Source: Mugil cephalus
Taxonomy: Eukaryota > Chordata > Actinopteri > Mugiliformes > Mugilidae
NCBI RefSeq assembly: GCF_022458985.1
Contig: NC_061782.1
Location: 14,553,172-14,617,171 of the forward strand
DNA length: 64,000 nt
Direction: 5' to 3'
Shown piece by piece: positions 12,401-23,559 of this stretch. Under the pieces are notes generated by a model. It saw only the letters and a list, made by a program, of their open reading frames with translations, had not been told where the DNA came from and made no database searches. Position 1 is the first letter of the stretch. The number at the start of each line of letters is the position of its first letter. Made by a program: the position numbers and the translations under genes.

Positions 12401-13053
12401 GAATGTTGAGAGGAGTGTAGAAGAAGACTACATCTCTAATCTTAGAAACAACTGTTGGAAGGAAAAGCAGCAGAGTGAGTTTACAGTAGAGCTGAATCGA
12501 TACTTTTTTACTTACTTTTGGAGTTGTCTTTTGTCCTGCCAAAGACAGCAAAGTATTGGAAAAGACATAGAAACCATTTATATTTGTAAAAGAAGATGTA
12601 AATTGTTACATATTATTTGCTTAAAAATGTGCTTAAATGACAGATAATTTGCATTGTTCTGAATTGGTTCTCCATTATTTGATTAATAGTCTCTTAATTT
12701 TAGCTCTAGATCGCTGTGTTGTAACTGTGCAACGTTTATTAGTTTTCTTGTTTTCGTGTTCTTAGGTTATTTCAATACAACATCATGCAAAGGACTAATT
12801 TAACTCAAAATGCTAGCTGTGATGCTATGATGTTCAATACTAGCTGATGTACTGTGCTTGACGTGTATAATTTGAAAGGAATAGCTGGTAGTCGTCTGTG
12901 GTACTGACACATGCTCTTTTTGTACTTTCAGAGGAAGGCTTACTGTACCGTGCTCGTTACTTTGGGGATTCAGACTTGTACCAAAGAGCACAGAGGATGG
13001 GGACCCCCAGCTGTTCCCGACTATCTGAGATTCAGGTTATATTGGATGGCTAA
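9443..13053 (+). CDS. dnajb12: DnaJ homolog subfamily B member 12 (ER membrane J-protein)
   Basis: Eight coding exons: 9443-9575, 9928-10090, 10837-10982, 11076-11246, 11907-11986, 12105-12214, 12302-12474 and 12932-13053. They keep frame throughout and give 365 residues (human is about 375). The family is a tail-anchored ER Hsp40 that recruits cytosolic Hsc70 for ER-associated degradation and channel assembly. [19 protein letters not shown] opens the conserved N-terminal helix region. The J domain starts near residue 104 (KDYYQILGV) with HPD at 133-135. A Gly/Phe stretch ([12 protein letters not shown]) follows, then a membrane segment (about 234-254, [19 protein letters not shown]) and the DUF1977-type C-terminus ([18 protein letters not shown]). 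The sequence is closer to DNAJB12 than DNAJB14. An in-frame ATG at 9359 would add 28 unrelated residues; the ATG at 9443 matches orthologues. Confidence 0.95.
10091..10836 (+). other. dnajb12 intron 2
   Basis: AT-rich intron bounded by GTCAGT and TTTTTAG. Nothing else is recognisable in it. Confidence 0.6.
11247..11906 (+). other. dnajb12 intron 4
   Basis: A 660-bp intron with a GTAAGC donor and a TCCCAG acceptor. No further feature was seen. Confidence 0.6.
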
Positions 13054-14515
13054 AAACCACTCGCACGCATATGGGTACGTCGCCACAAACGTCACCGTGG
13101 ACGCTTTAATCGTTACTGCGTAATGGATGCGATCTGCCAAAACCTCAGGGATTTGCATGCTTTCTGTATCTACAAATCACGCACACACTCTCCTTTATTT
13201 GATTACAACCTCTCACACTGCTCTTTCCATTCATTTTAGCAAACACATTTATATTCATCCACTACATTTTCGCCTGTTAAACTGGTCTGATAATGCAGCT
13301 GAACGCTGGGACTGACACTCGATATTCACGACTCGGCCGTGTTCTCTCAGATGTCAGCGTTTCCCACAAGCACTTTACTGTGACAATGGGAAACGATTTT
13401 AAAACGGGCCCTGACAACCACAGTTCCTTGTGATAACAGAACTTTGACCAGACCCATAAATTTATATCAGACATGGGAGCTGATGGTGTAACATATCTCA
13501 AACAAGGGGTCGCTTAACTTGGACAGAACAAAAACACTTTTATAATGCTTTTATAATATATCTTGATATCTTTGAAGTGCAGTTCTTTAAGGTTCTTATC
13601 CATAGTCGATCTGTTACCTAAAGTAAACTCATCCCCAGTTCAGAGAAACAAACAAACGTACCACCATAGAAGCCAAGCAATAAACTGCTCTATACAAGGG
13701 CAAACTAAAACAAATCAGTTTAAGTGTGTGGTTTATCCACAGTATGCTTTACCTTGCTGGCTCCGGTCATCCAAAATACGTTTGCATGGCTTGCATGGCT
13801 TCTGTGCTAATATTCTGCTCTGCATTATGATCATTTTGTTATTTTATTTGTTCTACTGATGGTGAGGATTGCACATGACAACGAATGAGTTAAGAAATAC
13901 AGAGACCCACTAAAAAGTCACCAAGTGAAAAGTGAGTGCTGCATAACTGTCATGCCTCTTTTGTGTCTCATAGGTTCGTCAGTACTTGAATCTAATTAGA
14001 AGAAATCGGTCGGAGCCCACTCAAATTGGAGCCTCTTTCTGCAGCAAACCAAGAGAATCAAAAATGCCTTACGTGCAGTGGGCAGCAGACCTCATCAGGG
14101 AACCTCTCTGCAACTTGATGTAGATTGACTTCCTGTAGAACTGTGAGAAGCTTTGAGTAGACTGCCGACATTATCTTTCTCTAGTGTCTTTACAATGGTG
14201 AGAGTCCACGAGGCGTCACGGTGGAAAATAAGAACATTGGTGTCTGTTTGAAGAGTAAACAAAGCTGCTCAGATTAGCTTTCTCTGTCCCAATCTTTTTG
14301 CTTTCCTTAAACATTTTGAGAAACCTCATGGCCTTCTCATAGACAGACGTCTGAGCCACTCACAAGGAAAGTGTGTAATTTTTTATAGTTCTTACCAATG
14401 TAAATACTCATTTTACTTTTAACAGTGCAGGGTTTGTTGAAGTCATTTACAATGTTATGTGGCGTTGCTCGTAGCCTGTTGGATCATAACTATTGAAAAT
14501 TATTGCACAAATAAA
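13054..14515 (+). other. dnajb12: dnajb12 3' UTR with poly(A) signal
   Basis: Runs from the stop codon to AATAAA at 14510-14515, the first well-placed signal. It contains a splice-acceptor-like TCTCATAG followed by about 50 in-frame codons from 13973, described among the findings. Otherwise it is noncoding. Confidence 0.55.
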
Positions 14516-14529
14516 AGGAAACCATATTT

Positions 14530-15090
14530 ATTAAATTAACAAGCTAAAATTGTATAGAAGTTTCTTTGAATTAAATTTGTCCAATGATTGACTGGTGCAT
14601 ATTTTGTCTTTTATAACATACTGGCCCACAGATGCTCACTCATGTGCCTTTATCACACTTTGATTTATTGTATATATTGCATATTCTTCCTTAACACTGT
14701 CTCTAAACTGGTTTTGAGTGTTTACACTGGAGCAATAACGAAATGAAATATGCTCACGGCGGACAGCGTGAAAGACTCTCCTGCCTCGGTGCATCGTGCT
14801 AAAGAAGGGTGAACTGAATAATTGTTGAGTAAATTGTGGCTGATGTGCGAGGCAGCTCCAGAAAGACCTGCAAGACTAATTCTAATCGCGAACATTCAGA
14901 CCTGTATGAAAATTAACTGTGATTGATTGTCCACGTGTGAAGTTTGATGTATTCTGTCACTTTGTGTTTGTCTGAAATCATAAAGTATGTTGTGGATATC
15001 CCTTTACTTGCTGCTTAAACAGTATACTGTGGTGTATGAGACACGGCGAGAAAGAAGAAGAAGAAAACTCACAGCAAATTAATAGAAAAT
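14530..15090. other. Tail-to-tail intergenic region dnajb12 / ddit4
   Basis: About 560 bp between the inferred poly(A) sites of the two convergent genes. Nothing recognisable was seen. Confidence 0.5.
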
Positions 15091-15092
15091 AA

Positions 15093-15098
15093 TTTATT
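15093..15098 (-). terminator. ddit4: ddit4 polyadenylation signal
   Basis: AATAAA on the minus strand (TTTATT on plus), about 300 bp beyond the ddit4 stop codon. This gives a short 3' UTR. Confidence 0.55.
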
Positions 15099-15396
15099 CT
15101 TTTGTGTTAAAAAATACAAAACACACGAACTTCAGGTGGTAATATTTGATTATCAAATACACGAGCCGTTCCCCTTGAGGTGCGACTCCACATTCACAGA
15201 AAAGTAACTTGACACGTGTTCGGACATGTCCTCTCTATTGAATCACCCGTAAACCAGATGAGTAGCTGCCGTGAAGCATAAGTTGGTTCAAGTAATACCC
15301 TCGCAAGTATAACCAGAGATTGTTGTTTCAAAACCGTCTAGTCATTGTGCCTTATTTCTCATGGATTCAGTGTTTATCAAGGACAGCAGCTCTTAG

Positions 15397-16262
15397 TCAG
15401 CAGCACTCCTCGATCAGCAGCTCCCCTGAACAGTACAGCTTCCTCTTGATAGCCCTGAAGCCCACGCTCAGCCTCAGATTTGCCGTACAGGCCTGTGAGG
15501 GCTTGCTGCGCTTGAAGAGTTTCTGAACTTTTGGCCACAGCCCACTGGACTCCAGCCGCAGCACCAGAGTCACGTGGAAGGTCGGGACCAGGGACGGGTC
15601 CACGGCTATTTGGTCCACGGTGCACAAGGCGCCCTGGTCGCCCCTGTCCACGCACAGGTCGATGACCGCTCCCTTGAGGCCACAAGGCTCGCTGGCAGAC
15701 AAATGGAGCAGCTCCTGGGTGACACTGTGCAGCAAGGAGTCGGGTGGGATGAGTTTGGAACAGCCTAGAGTGTGGGATGCTTTGTTGAGACTTTGTGCAA
15801 TGGTGGCCACAACGTCCGCAGCCAGCGTCTCCTCCGGGGGACAACAGAAGAAACTGCTGTCTAAGTCTGAGATGGACAAATCTGCCACAGATCCTGAAAC
15901 AAAGGAGTTAAAGGTTGAATGTCTTGCCTGTCAAATACACATTTATTCAGTTTTCTGATGAGTGAAAAACAGGCATCAGTCAATGTCTATTCCTGCCTTT
16001 GTCAATTCATTTAGTGCATATATATATATATATGTGTGTGTATGTTTCTTCTAAGACAACAGACTTGCTCAGACAAAAGCTTTTTCAGACACTTACCAGT
16101 TTCACTCCTGCAGTACTGATGTGTTGTGACCCCCTGATTGATCCCCTTCAGCTCAGTCAGCCTCTGCATCAAACTGCCCCAAGACAGCCTTTGTGAGCCC
16201 CTGTCCTCCGCTGGAGAGGGAGGAAAGCTGCCACTCAGGGACTGATTACAAGAAAATGCCAT
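15397..16262 (-). CDS. ddit4: DNA damage-inducible transcript 4 (REDD1/RTP801)
   Basis: Two coding exons, 16262-16097 and 15893-15397, join across a 203-bp intron and give 220 residues (human 232). The protein is a short-lived cytosolic stress-response factor that restrains mTORC1 through the TSC1/TSC2 complex during hypoxia, energy stress or glucocorticoid exposure. The C-terminal RTP801_C domain is clear: LHLSASEPCGLKGAVIDLCV, then DPSLVPTFHVTLVLRLESS, LWPKVQKLF, and the end GFRAIKRKLYCSGELLIEEC. The N-terminal half is Ser/Pro-rich and poorly conserved, as usual. The start is the ATG at 16262; the frame upstream opens only from a TTG. The gene next to dnajb12 matches the human order DDIT4-DNAJB12. 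ddit4 is favoured over ddit4l by this synteny and the SEPCGL sequence. Confidence 0.93.
16010..16041. repeat. TA/TG microsatellite in the ddit4 intron
   Basis: A (TA)n run passing into (TG)n in the single ddit4 intron, beside the donor end. Confidence 0.75.
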
Positions 16263-16379
16263 TTCCTTCAAAAAAACAACAACTAAAAAACACACAACAA
16301 AGGTCCGAAAAAGTGCAATGGTGACCAGTGGGGCACTCTCCTCATGAGCCCAGACTAGCTGGATAACACAGCGCAACAA

Positions 16380-16500
16380 TGGAACAAAGCCTTAAATACC
16401 CAAGCGAGAAAGCCACGCCCATGTGATTTTTTCAACCAATGAGGTGTCGGCTCACGTCCTCGGCGTCCCGACCTGCCTGGTAACATAGCTGTTCCTTTTG
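16380..16500 (-). promoter_or_regulatory. ddit4: ddit4 promoter with TATA-like, CCAAT and HIF-type sites
   Basis: Reading the minus strand toward the gene: ACGTG, the hypoxia-response core (16457-16453), then a CCAAT box in inverted orientation (16436-16440). A GC-rich GGGCGTGGC follows near 16415, then TATTTAA (16398-16392) about 130 bp before the start codon. DDIT4 is a known HIF-1 target, so an ACGTG core here makes sense, but function is inferred. Confidence 0.5.
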
Positions 16501-19500
16501 ATGATCAAGCAAAGGCCTGGCCCCCGGCGGTGAAGACGCCCCGACCCCCCAACCGAACTTACCTCAACAAGTTTGTGTTATTTTTAGGTCAGTAAATCGC
16601 GTATAAAAAGTAAAACCTAGACGCCGAAGCGCCTCGACACGCCACGCTCGAAAGTGCACAAAACAATAGAAAAGCACAGTCACATATATTGGGAAAAGAG
16701 GGGAATGATGAAATTGATTCCTGTGAACGGCTGCTGGCAGCGACACGTATCTCACGTAGACCACGATCGTAATTTTGATTAATTGGACACGGAGAGAGAG
16801 AGCTGACTAAGATTTTTGGTACTTTTTTTTTTTTTCTTCAAACTAGTTCGTTCAAAGTTGCACGATCCTGACCTAAACTCGCCATACAGTCGATAATTAG
16901 ATTTTCTATTTTAGGGAATGCTCTTGCTATAATTAAATAGGCTATTCTAAAACTTCACATCATTCATAAATATCACAAATCCCCCAGAACTTCATTCCCT
17001 TGCCTTTTTATCCCCCACGTTTTTATTCAATTCATTCATGTATTAGTTTATTGTATAAAGTTATATTTAATCAAAGTGTATTTCTTATTTCACACACCAT
17101 TAATACATTTGTTTTCTTTGTGCCACAAAGTTGGACTACATGGCACAAAAAACGCTTTGATGATTAATGGGGGGGGAAGAAATACAAACTTTGGGAACTA
17201 CTCTTCTGACTCATGACTGCAAACATGCAGAGACAGAGAGACCATCCCCCCACTTCTAGAAAACTCTCCGCTCCTGTTTAGCATAGCTGATGAGGTTTCC
17301 TCCCTACCATTTGGTTTTTGCTTTTTCATGGTCCTATATTCTGTCAGGAGGATTTGCTAGGATGTGGAATATGTTTGTTTTTCATCGCAGACACCCTCCA
17401 TTCGTCTTTGTCATGACTTCTGTTATTATGGAAAGAGTAAATGTGTGTGAGTTTGCATATAACTTTGTATGCTTGCCAGGTCATTTGGGTACGTGAATGT
17501 GAACACCTGTTATTGTCCTGCGATAAATCCTCCTTTGTGTCTGTTATGATGTTCAGTTTATATTTTAAATGTCTCAGAAAAGGGAGTGGTTGAAATGCGT
17601 TGATGCTTTTGGAGGCTGTAGTTTGAGGTGAAGTTAAACTAAGCTGGAGGCTGTTATTGGCAGCAGGCCTGGAATTGGACATAAAATGCTGTTTTTGCCC
17701 ACTTTTGTGATTTTCATTTTTTGTTATTTTATTCTCTTGCTCTTATTTTACGTACCGCTCTTCGCCCTCCTAAAAGGTTTTGTCCTAATTAAAAATGTGG
17801 TTGTGACTCATCGGAAAATGGACACCGGCCTTCTGAGGGTTTCTGGCAACACAATATCTTTAGTCCCCCACTATATCTTTGGGTCCTTATGGGGTGAGGG
17901 GAGGGGCATCCCACAGAAATTATTTGTGTGTGTGTGCTTGTGTCAGGCTGTATCCTGCTGGGGGTGGCTGTTGCCATCAAGGAGTGTCATTGCTATGGGG
18001 TGGGGTTGCCTGGTCTGGTCTAGGTGGGTGGTACATGCCTAAGAGACAGCCACATGAATACCAGGTCCAAAAGTTTCAGAACAATGAATTGTCACAAGAT
18101 GGCCACTGTCATTTACTTCTCCTATCTGTGGTTTTAATGTTGTGGCTTGTCAGGGTACACGTCCAGTACACTTAATACATAATATTGTCCTTATTGGTGT
18201 ATTACCCCACCTCTCCATGTGATGGCGCCACTGCACCAGCTTCAAATGACTGACCAGTGAAGTGTGAGTGCACATAAGCATGTGAAAGGTTTATGCCTGA
18301 TTGCACCTATTGTTTGGAGTGTACGTGCCCACGAACACAGAGTGTTCAGAGAGGCCTGTTTCCATGTGTGCGCTCACTTTTATGGTCACGACTGTGTTTT
18401 GTTCTGCTTCTTAAACGTGCCTCCGCACACCGCATATGTCTCTTAACTGAGGGTTAGCTTTAACACTGTACTGTTTGGGGGGTAAACAGTATAAGCACTA
18501 TGTCATGGAAAAAAAAAACTGGAAAAGTGGAAATAAAGCGAGACAGGCGCTGTGTTTTACAATTCAAACAGGCCTCAGAGAGCTGTTAGGCCGGCATGCC
18601 TCGGGCTGTGCAATTCATGTATTATAAATATACCACCAAATGGATTGTTAGGAATGTTTTGCTTTTTTTTTTTTTTTATTAAAACAAAAAAACAAAAAAA
18701 ACATTTTGCTCCAATCAAAAAGGCACCGGAATGAATCCTAAAGTGAATCACCTTTATTTTTTATTCCAAAGAGCTATTTGTTTCAGTAATTGACGTATGC
18801 AAATGATGCACTTAAGCGGCGAGTGCAATATATTCACACCTGAATGAACTCAGATTGAAGCTTCTCCTTCTCCACACTATTTTGAATATGCTTATGTTAA
18901 GTAATTCAGAAATGGGAAGATAGGGTCTCTGTACTGGGCTTGTTGGTATAGCAACGTCACGCTTTTCCATCACCGTTTAGCACTGGCGCGTAAAATCGGG
19001 AGCCTTGGGCCGTTCTGTGGAGATGATTCCAACAAAAGAAGAAAAAGGGGACAGCGGTGAAAATCACAGCGCACGGCCTCTCATTCGCCTGTCATATGAG
19101 CCCTGTGTTTATCTGGAAACCCCTTAGCACTTAATGCAGGCTGGCTGTGTGAGCCTGCGTCACCTGAAGCTGGAGCTGGGACAGCATTCCATTTAGGTTT
19201 TGATTTATTGCTGGGAGAGGCAGAAACAGACCTGCACTCTCAGGGGAGGAGAAAACTGTGATGTTTGGCAAGTTTTGCTGAGACGCACTCTTCGTTATCA
19301 GAGTGTTAACGCTTTACACACCATTTTTCGACACTGCCTGGACAGCTTATTAAAGAGCTGGACTCTTTATTTGATGGTGAAGGTGGATAATAAAAAAAAA
19401 AAGCTGTGGTTGTCTTTAAATAATAAAAGTAATTAGAGTAGAGCAAGCTGCAGGGCTACAGTTAAAGAGAGTTAAACATAAAAACTGCTGAGTGCAAAAT

Positions 19501-22500
19501 CTAGATCATTGTAGCAATACACTTTTTTTTTAACAAGATGTATAGTAGTGATTCTGCCTGCGCACAGTATGCAGTCCATAAACTCAATATATGTCTGCAT
19601 TTGCTTAGTGTTTTGGTGCATTTTTGTTCTGCTCATCTTTTATACAGGCTTACGGATTATTGTACTGTAATTACACATCACACCATTTAAAGTGTTTTTA
19701 GTCACAGAGTATGAGCAATGAAGGAGGTGTTATCATTTCCTCTGCTGACATGAAGCACCCAAAGGAACTGGATTATTTGTAGTTTTCACATCGTATTGTT
19801 GTATCTCTGAACAAATCTCATTACTCGTATTGATCGAACGTTCATTTGGCACCGCAGAGGCTGCTCTGCTAAACGAGAGGTGCGGCAGCGAGAAAAGGTC
19901 AATGCATACGTGATGAACTGTGACCACATGACATCGGATGGAGAAAAGAATCCCGATCATTATTTATAAGTGCTCTTTCTGTGACGTGTCCCTGAGTGAA
20001 GCTATCTCTCAGTTTAGAACCACATGCATTATTTATCCAAGCTGACAATGTTTTGCTTTTTGTGTATGGGCTTGAATTAAACAAGACCCAGTGGGTTGTT
20101 GTGGCTTCTCTTTGTATCTTTAAATATTAATCATCCAGGTTACCAGATTTATTTGACCCACTAGCATTGAATGTACAGTAAATATGGAGATTTATGGAGA
20201 TTTTTGATACTAATGATAGAAAACCAAAGTTGTTACTGTTGTTACAAGAAAAACTGCTGCAATACCTCCTAAAACTATATTAAGCTGCTGATGGAACCAA
20301 CATGATGGAAACATAATGTGAAAAAACTTTACCAAATATTTTAATAAATCAAATACTTAACAGCTGACATGTCTTACAGGCACAGTTTATGCAGTAGTAG
20401 GCTATGTATCATCTCTGGGTGACAGAAGTCAGGACGTTTTTTTTTTTGAATGAGAGTCACCCGATCCTCACACGTCTGTCTCCTGCAGCCATTCCAGCCA
20501 TCACAGTCACATTCCCACCCTGTGAGTCACAAAGCATCAGACCTGGGGAAACCTCGCTCACTGACAGGGCCGGTGTATTCACAGGGCTTCTATAAGAAGA
20601 TTACCTGAAACCCCCTATGGCTCCACGATTCTAGGATTACTCAGACAGTGTTTCTTGTACTGAAAAAAAAATGAGATGAACTTTGTCGGCCTGCCATGTT
20701 CTTCCCTCCTCTCTCTGGATCGCTGTTCTGTGACTGTCGCGTCACATCTGTGTGAGTGCATGACCAGGTCTGCGTTGGACTTGAGCGGCTTCGGGGTTCT
20801 CACCTCATATGTACCCCAAAACGGGCGGGTTAATCCCACTGCCATTTTGCCTCATGTTACTCATTTCTCTTAGTTTGATTAATGTCACAAAGAATAACGC
20901 AGGCAGACAGCAGCAGCTGCAGAGCATTGACTTAAAATGGGTCAATGTAAGGGCCTTGTTTTATAGCAGGGAGTTCATACTGAGTACAACCCACTTCCAA
21001 CCAGCTGTAAATTTCTTATTTGCATGCATGAATATTTTATTTCTACCCATAGTGTGTAGCTGTAAAATATGAGCACATGTGTGTAAATCTTACTGCACGG
21101 CTCACTATATTATGGATTAAGACATGCTCAGCAGATTTCAGATGCAGACTTTATTACATCCTAATATCCCAAGATATATGTACGTGGATGTGTTGAGTCT
21201 GAACAACTTCCTCTCTCTTTATCTTTACTCGTTAAACTTGATTGCGTTCAGCTAAGAGATTAGATGGCTGCCTGTCTCACGCCTGCCTTTATTAAGGGGG
21301 CCTCGAAGACACTCCTTTCAGGAAGGAATAAAGATGGCAACAGTTAATCTAGCATTTCAATTACAATCTGTCATTCAGTGTGCCTCTCTGGGGGACAAGG
21401 CTGCGGCAGGGAGAGATACAGTAAAGTCACATACTGTATGTAGCATGGCACGGTGCAAATACTCTGCATCCCAGAAATGAGCCTAACCACGCAGAAATTC
21501 TTCTCCTTCTTTGCTGTGTGTTAATTAATTCAGGTAACAAACCTCGCCTTAACGGCATTATTAAATTTTAACAACTCATTTTAGCCTGGCTTGTTTCATT
21601 GTTGTGGTGTTGTTAAGGGCTAAAGGGCAAATTTGCCACGATCCTCCCTTGATATGCAAGCTAACAACAGTGAAACAGGTGCAGTTTAATTATCAATCGA
21701 TTAACTTTACTCCACACCACGTGCTCGAGCCAATACAACAGCACTGCAGTTCATGCTCATTTGTGAGTCATTAAATGCACATTTTTTTTTTGTCTAAAGA
21801 GGTGAGAGAGGTGTCGAGTCAGCTCAATTATAACAAGCCACTAATAGCAGGAGCAGCACAGGTGTAATTAACACCATTAATTACGACTGCACTGCATTTA
21901 GGCGCCCCAGTTCCAGGGCCTCGTTGTCACATACGCTGGCATCCTGTCATGGTTTACTGGGACACTTAAATAGAGCAGAGCCAACAGTATTATAACAAGC
22001 TCAACCCCTGCTTTCTGTGTAATACACACAAAACAAGAAGTCGGTAGGAGAGTGAAGGTCTGTTTGGACTGCGACGATTACGTATCAGTCATAAAATGCT
22101 TTAATTCATGTTGTGCGGTCTGTATCATGAAGCTGCTTTTCCACACAGCCAAACCAATATCAAAAAGATTGCCAATAAGTGTTTCTCTGTGTTTTTATGT
22201 TTCTAACCAATCACTACAAACAAGGGTAGCAATAGGTCAACATAAAAAAGACACAAGCTAGTAGTGACGGTTTGCTTTAAAAATCTGTCTCTGAAATGTA
22301 GTTAAGTTTTAGCATATAAAAAATGTAAATTATAATGGAAAGTTTAATTATGAAAAGTGCCTGCAAATAGCTCTCTTTTAAACGTGCCTCCACATGTACC
22401 ACCGCAACTTATTAATCTGTCACAAGACTGATTGCTTAATGAATAAATTCTAACGTGAAGTGTCCAAATGATTAATTTAAAAAACAGACAAACGTTGACA

Positions 22501-22820
22501 GCCATGCGATAAAAGTCAAAAGCTGCTTTTTCTGCACGTTTTGATTAGCACAAACTCATTAGGTTGCTGCAGCAAATCCAAACAGCCTTGCCTACAGACT
22601 CATCTCCATGACAACTGAGCAAACTCCATACATTGATGAAGATTATAAGCTCGATATAACTGAAGACTCCAGAGGAAAAAGAAATCCAGTGAGGTCGTTT
22701 TACCCGTATACTGTTGCGCCAGACACAGTATTTAAATACGAAATATTGGCTTAAGTTATTTATGGTTTTAGCAATGAGGAAGTGAAATCATGAGGCTAGT
22801 CAACTGACGCGTTAGGAAAT

Positions 22821-23138
22821 TACCGTATTTTCTCTAATAGAGGTCGGGACCTTTATTTTTTATTTTGCTCTTGCTCTCTTATTTTTACCTTATCCTTGAA
22901 GTTCACGTCTCTTGTTCGCATGCTGCTAAACCTCTGTAGTTTTTTGTTGAAATGTTCGGTTCATGTAACACGTCAAATGTAGCTACTGCCACCTATGGTA
23001 CATGTGTGTTACTACATCTATAATTGGCTGACTGCTAGCGCACCTCGCCTTTATTTTTTGGTATAAACCACGCACCTGGCCATTATAAGAGACCCGGCTA
23101 TTAATTGAATGCCGGCCACTATTAGAGGAAATACGGTA
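22821..23138. mobile_element. MITE-like nonautonomous DNA element
   Basis: The ends are inverted repeats of 20 bp with one mismatch: TACCGTATTTTCTCTAATAG on the left and, on the opposite strand of the right end, TACCGTATTTCCTCTAATAG. The terminal TA on both sides may be a target-site duplication. The interior (about 280 bp) is noncoding and T-rich. The size and structure fit a MITE; the superfamily is not assigned. Confidence 0.65.
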
Positions 23139-23376
23139 GTACAAAAATTTATCTGTATTATAATCTAAATTCTACTTGTAATGATTTGTTGCTCTTCCTA
23201 GTCTCAGTATTTTCAGAAATGTGGCCTGTTCGTAACTCATCTTGGACTTTTTCTGCAAAACTAGACAGCATCCCACATGCCAATCAAACAACCTGTACCA
23301 AAAGGGCATCACGTGACTGTTGATTATGGAGCTTGTAAACATAAACAGTGTAGTTCAGGGGGGAAAAAATCATATA

Positions 23377-23433
23377 AATCTCTCTCTCTCTCTCTGTCTC
23401 TCTCTCCCTCCCCCTCCCTCTCCCTCTCTTTCA
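23377..23433. repeat. CT-rich microsatellite upstream of spock2
   Basis: (CT)n passing into CCCTCCC-type pyrimidine sequence, about 130 bp before the spock2 start codon. It may be part of the promoter. Confidence 0.8.
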
Positions 23434-23476
23434 TCTCATAGGCTAATCAGGTGGTAGTTTCAATCCAGCCTCAGCA

Positions 23477-23500
23477 TCCTCCTCCTCCTCCTCCTCCTCC
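23477..23500 (+). repeat. (TCC)8 trinucleotide repeat in spock2 5' leader
   Basis: Eight uninterrupted TCC units about 60 bp before the spock2 ATG, in the probable 5' UTR. Confidence 0.85.
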
Positions 23501-23559
23501 CCGAAGAGGACAGCCGACAGCCGGTGTGCGCGAAGTGCTTTTTGTTTTTGTCCGCGACC

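Larger units (their letters stand above)
16500..23440. other. Long intergenic region ddit4-spock2
   Basis: Nearly 7 kb without recognisable exons. It holds homopolymers (for example T-rich 18665-18678), a MITE-like element (22821-23138) and several moderate-complexity stretches that could be regulatory, such as around 21250-21420 and 21880-21990. Short open frames here have no coding character. Confidence 0.55.

Noticed and set aside
18942-18955. X-box-like GTTGGTATAGCAAC upstream of spock2
   Set aside because: The left half-site breaks the consensus; kept only as a weak resemblance.
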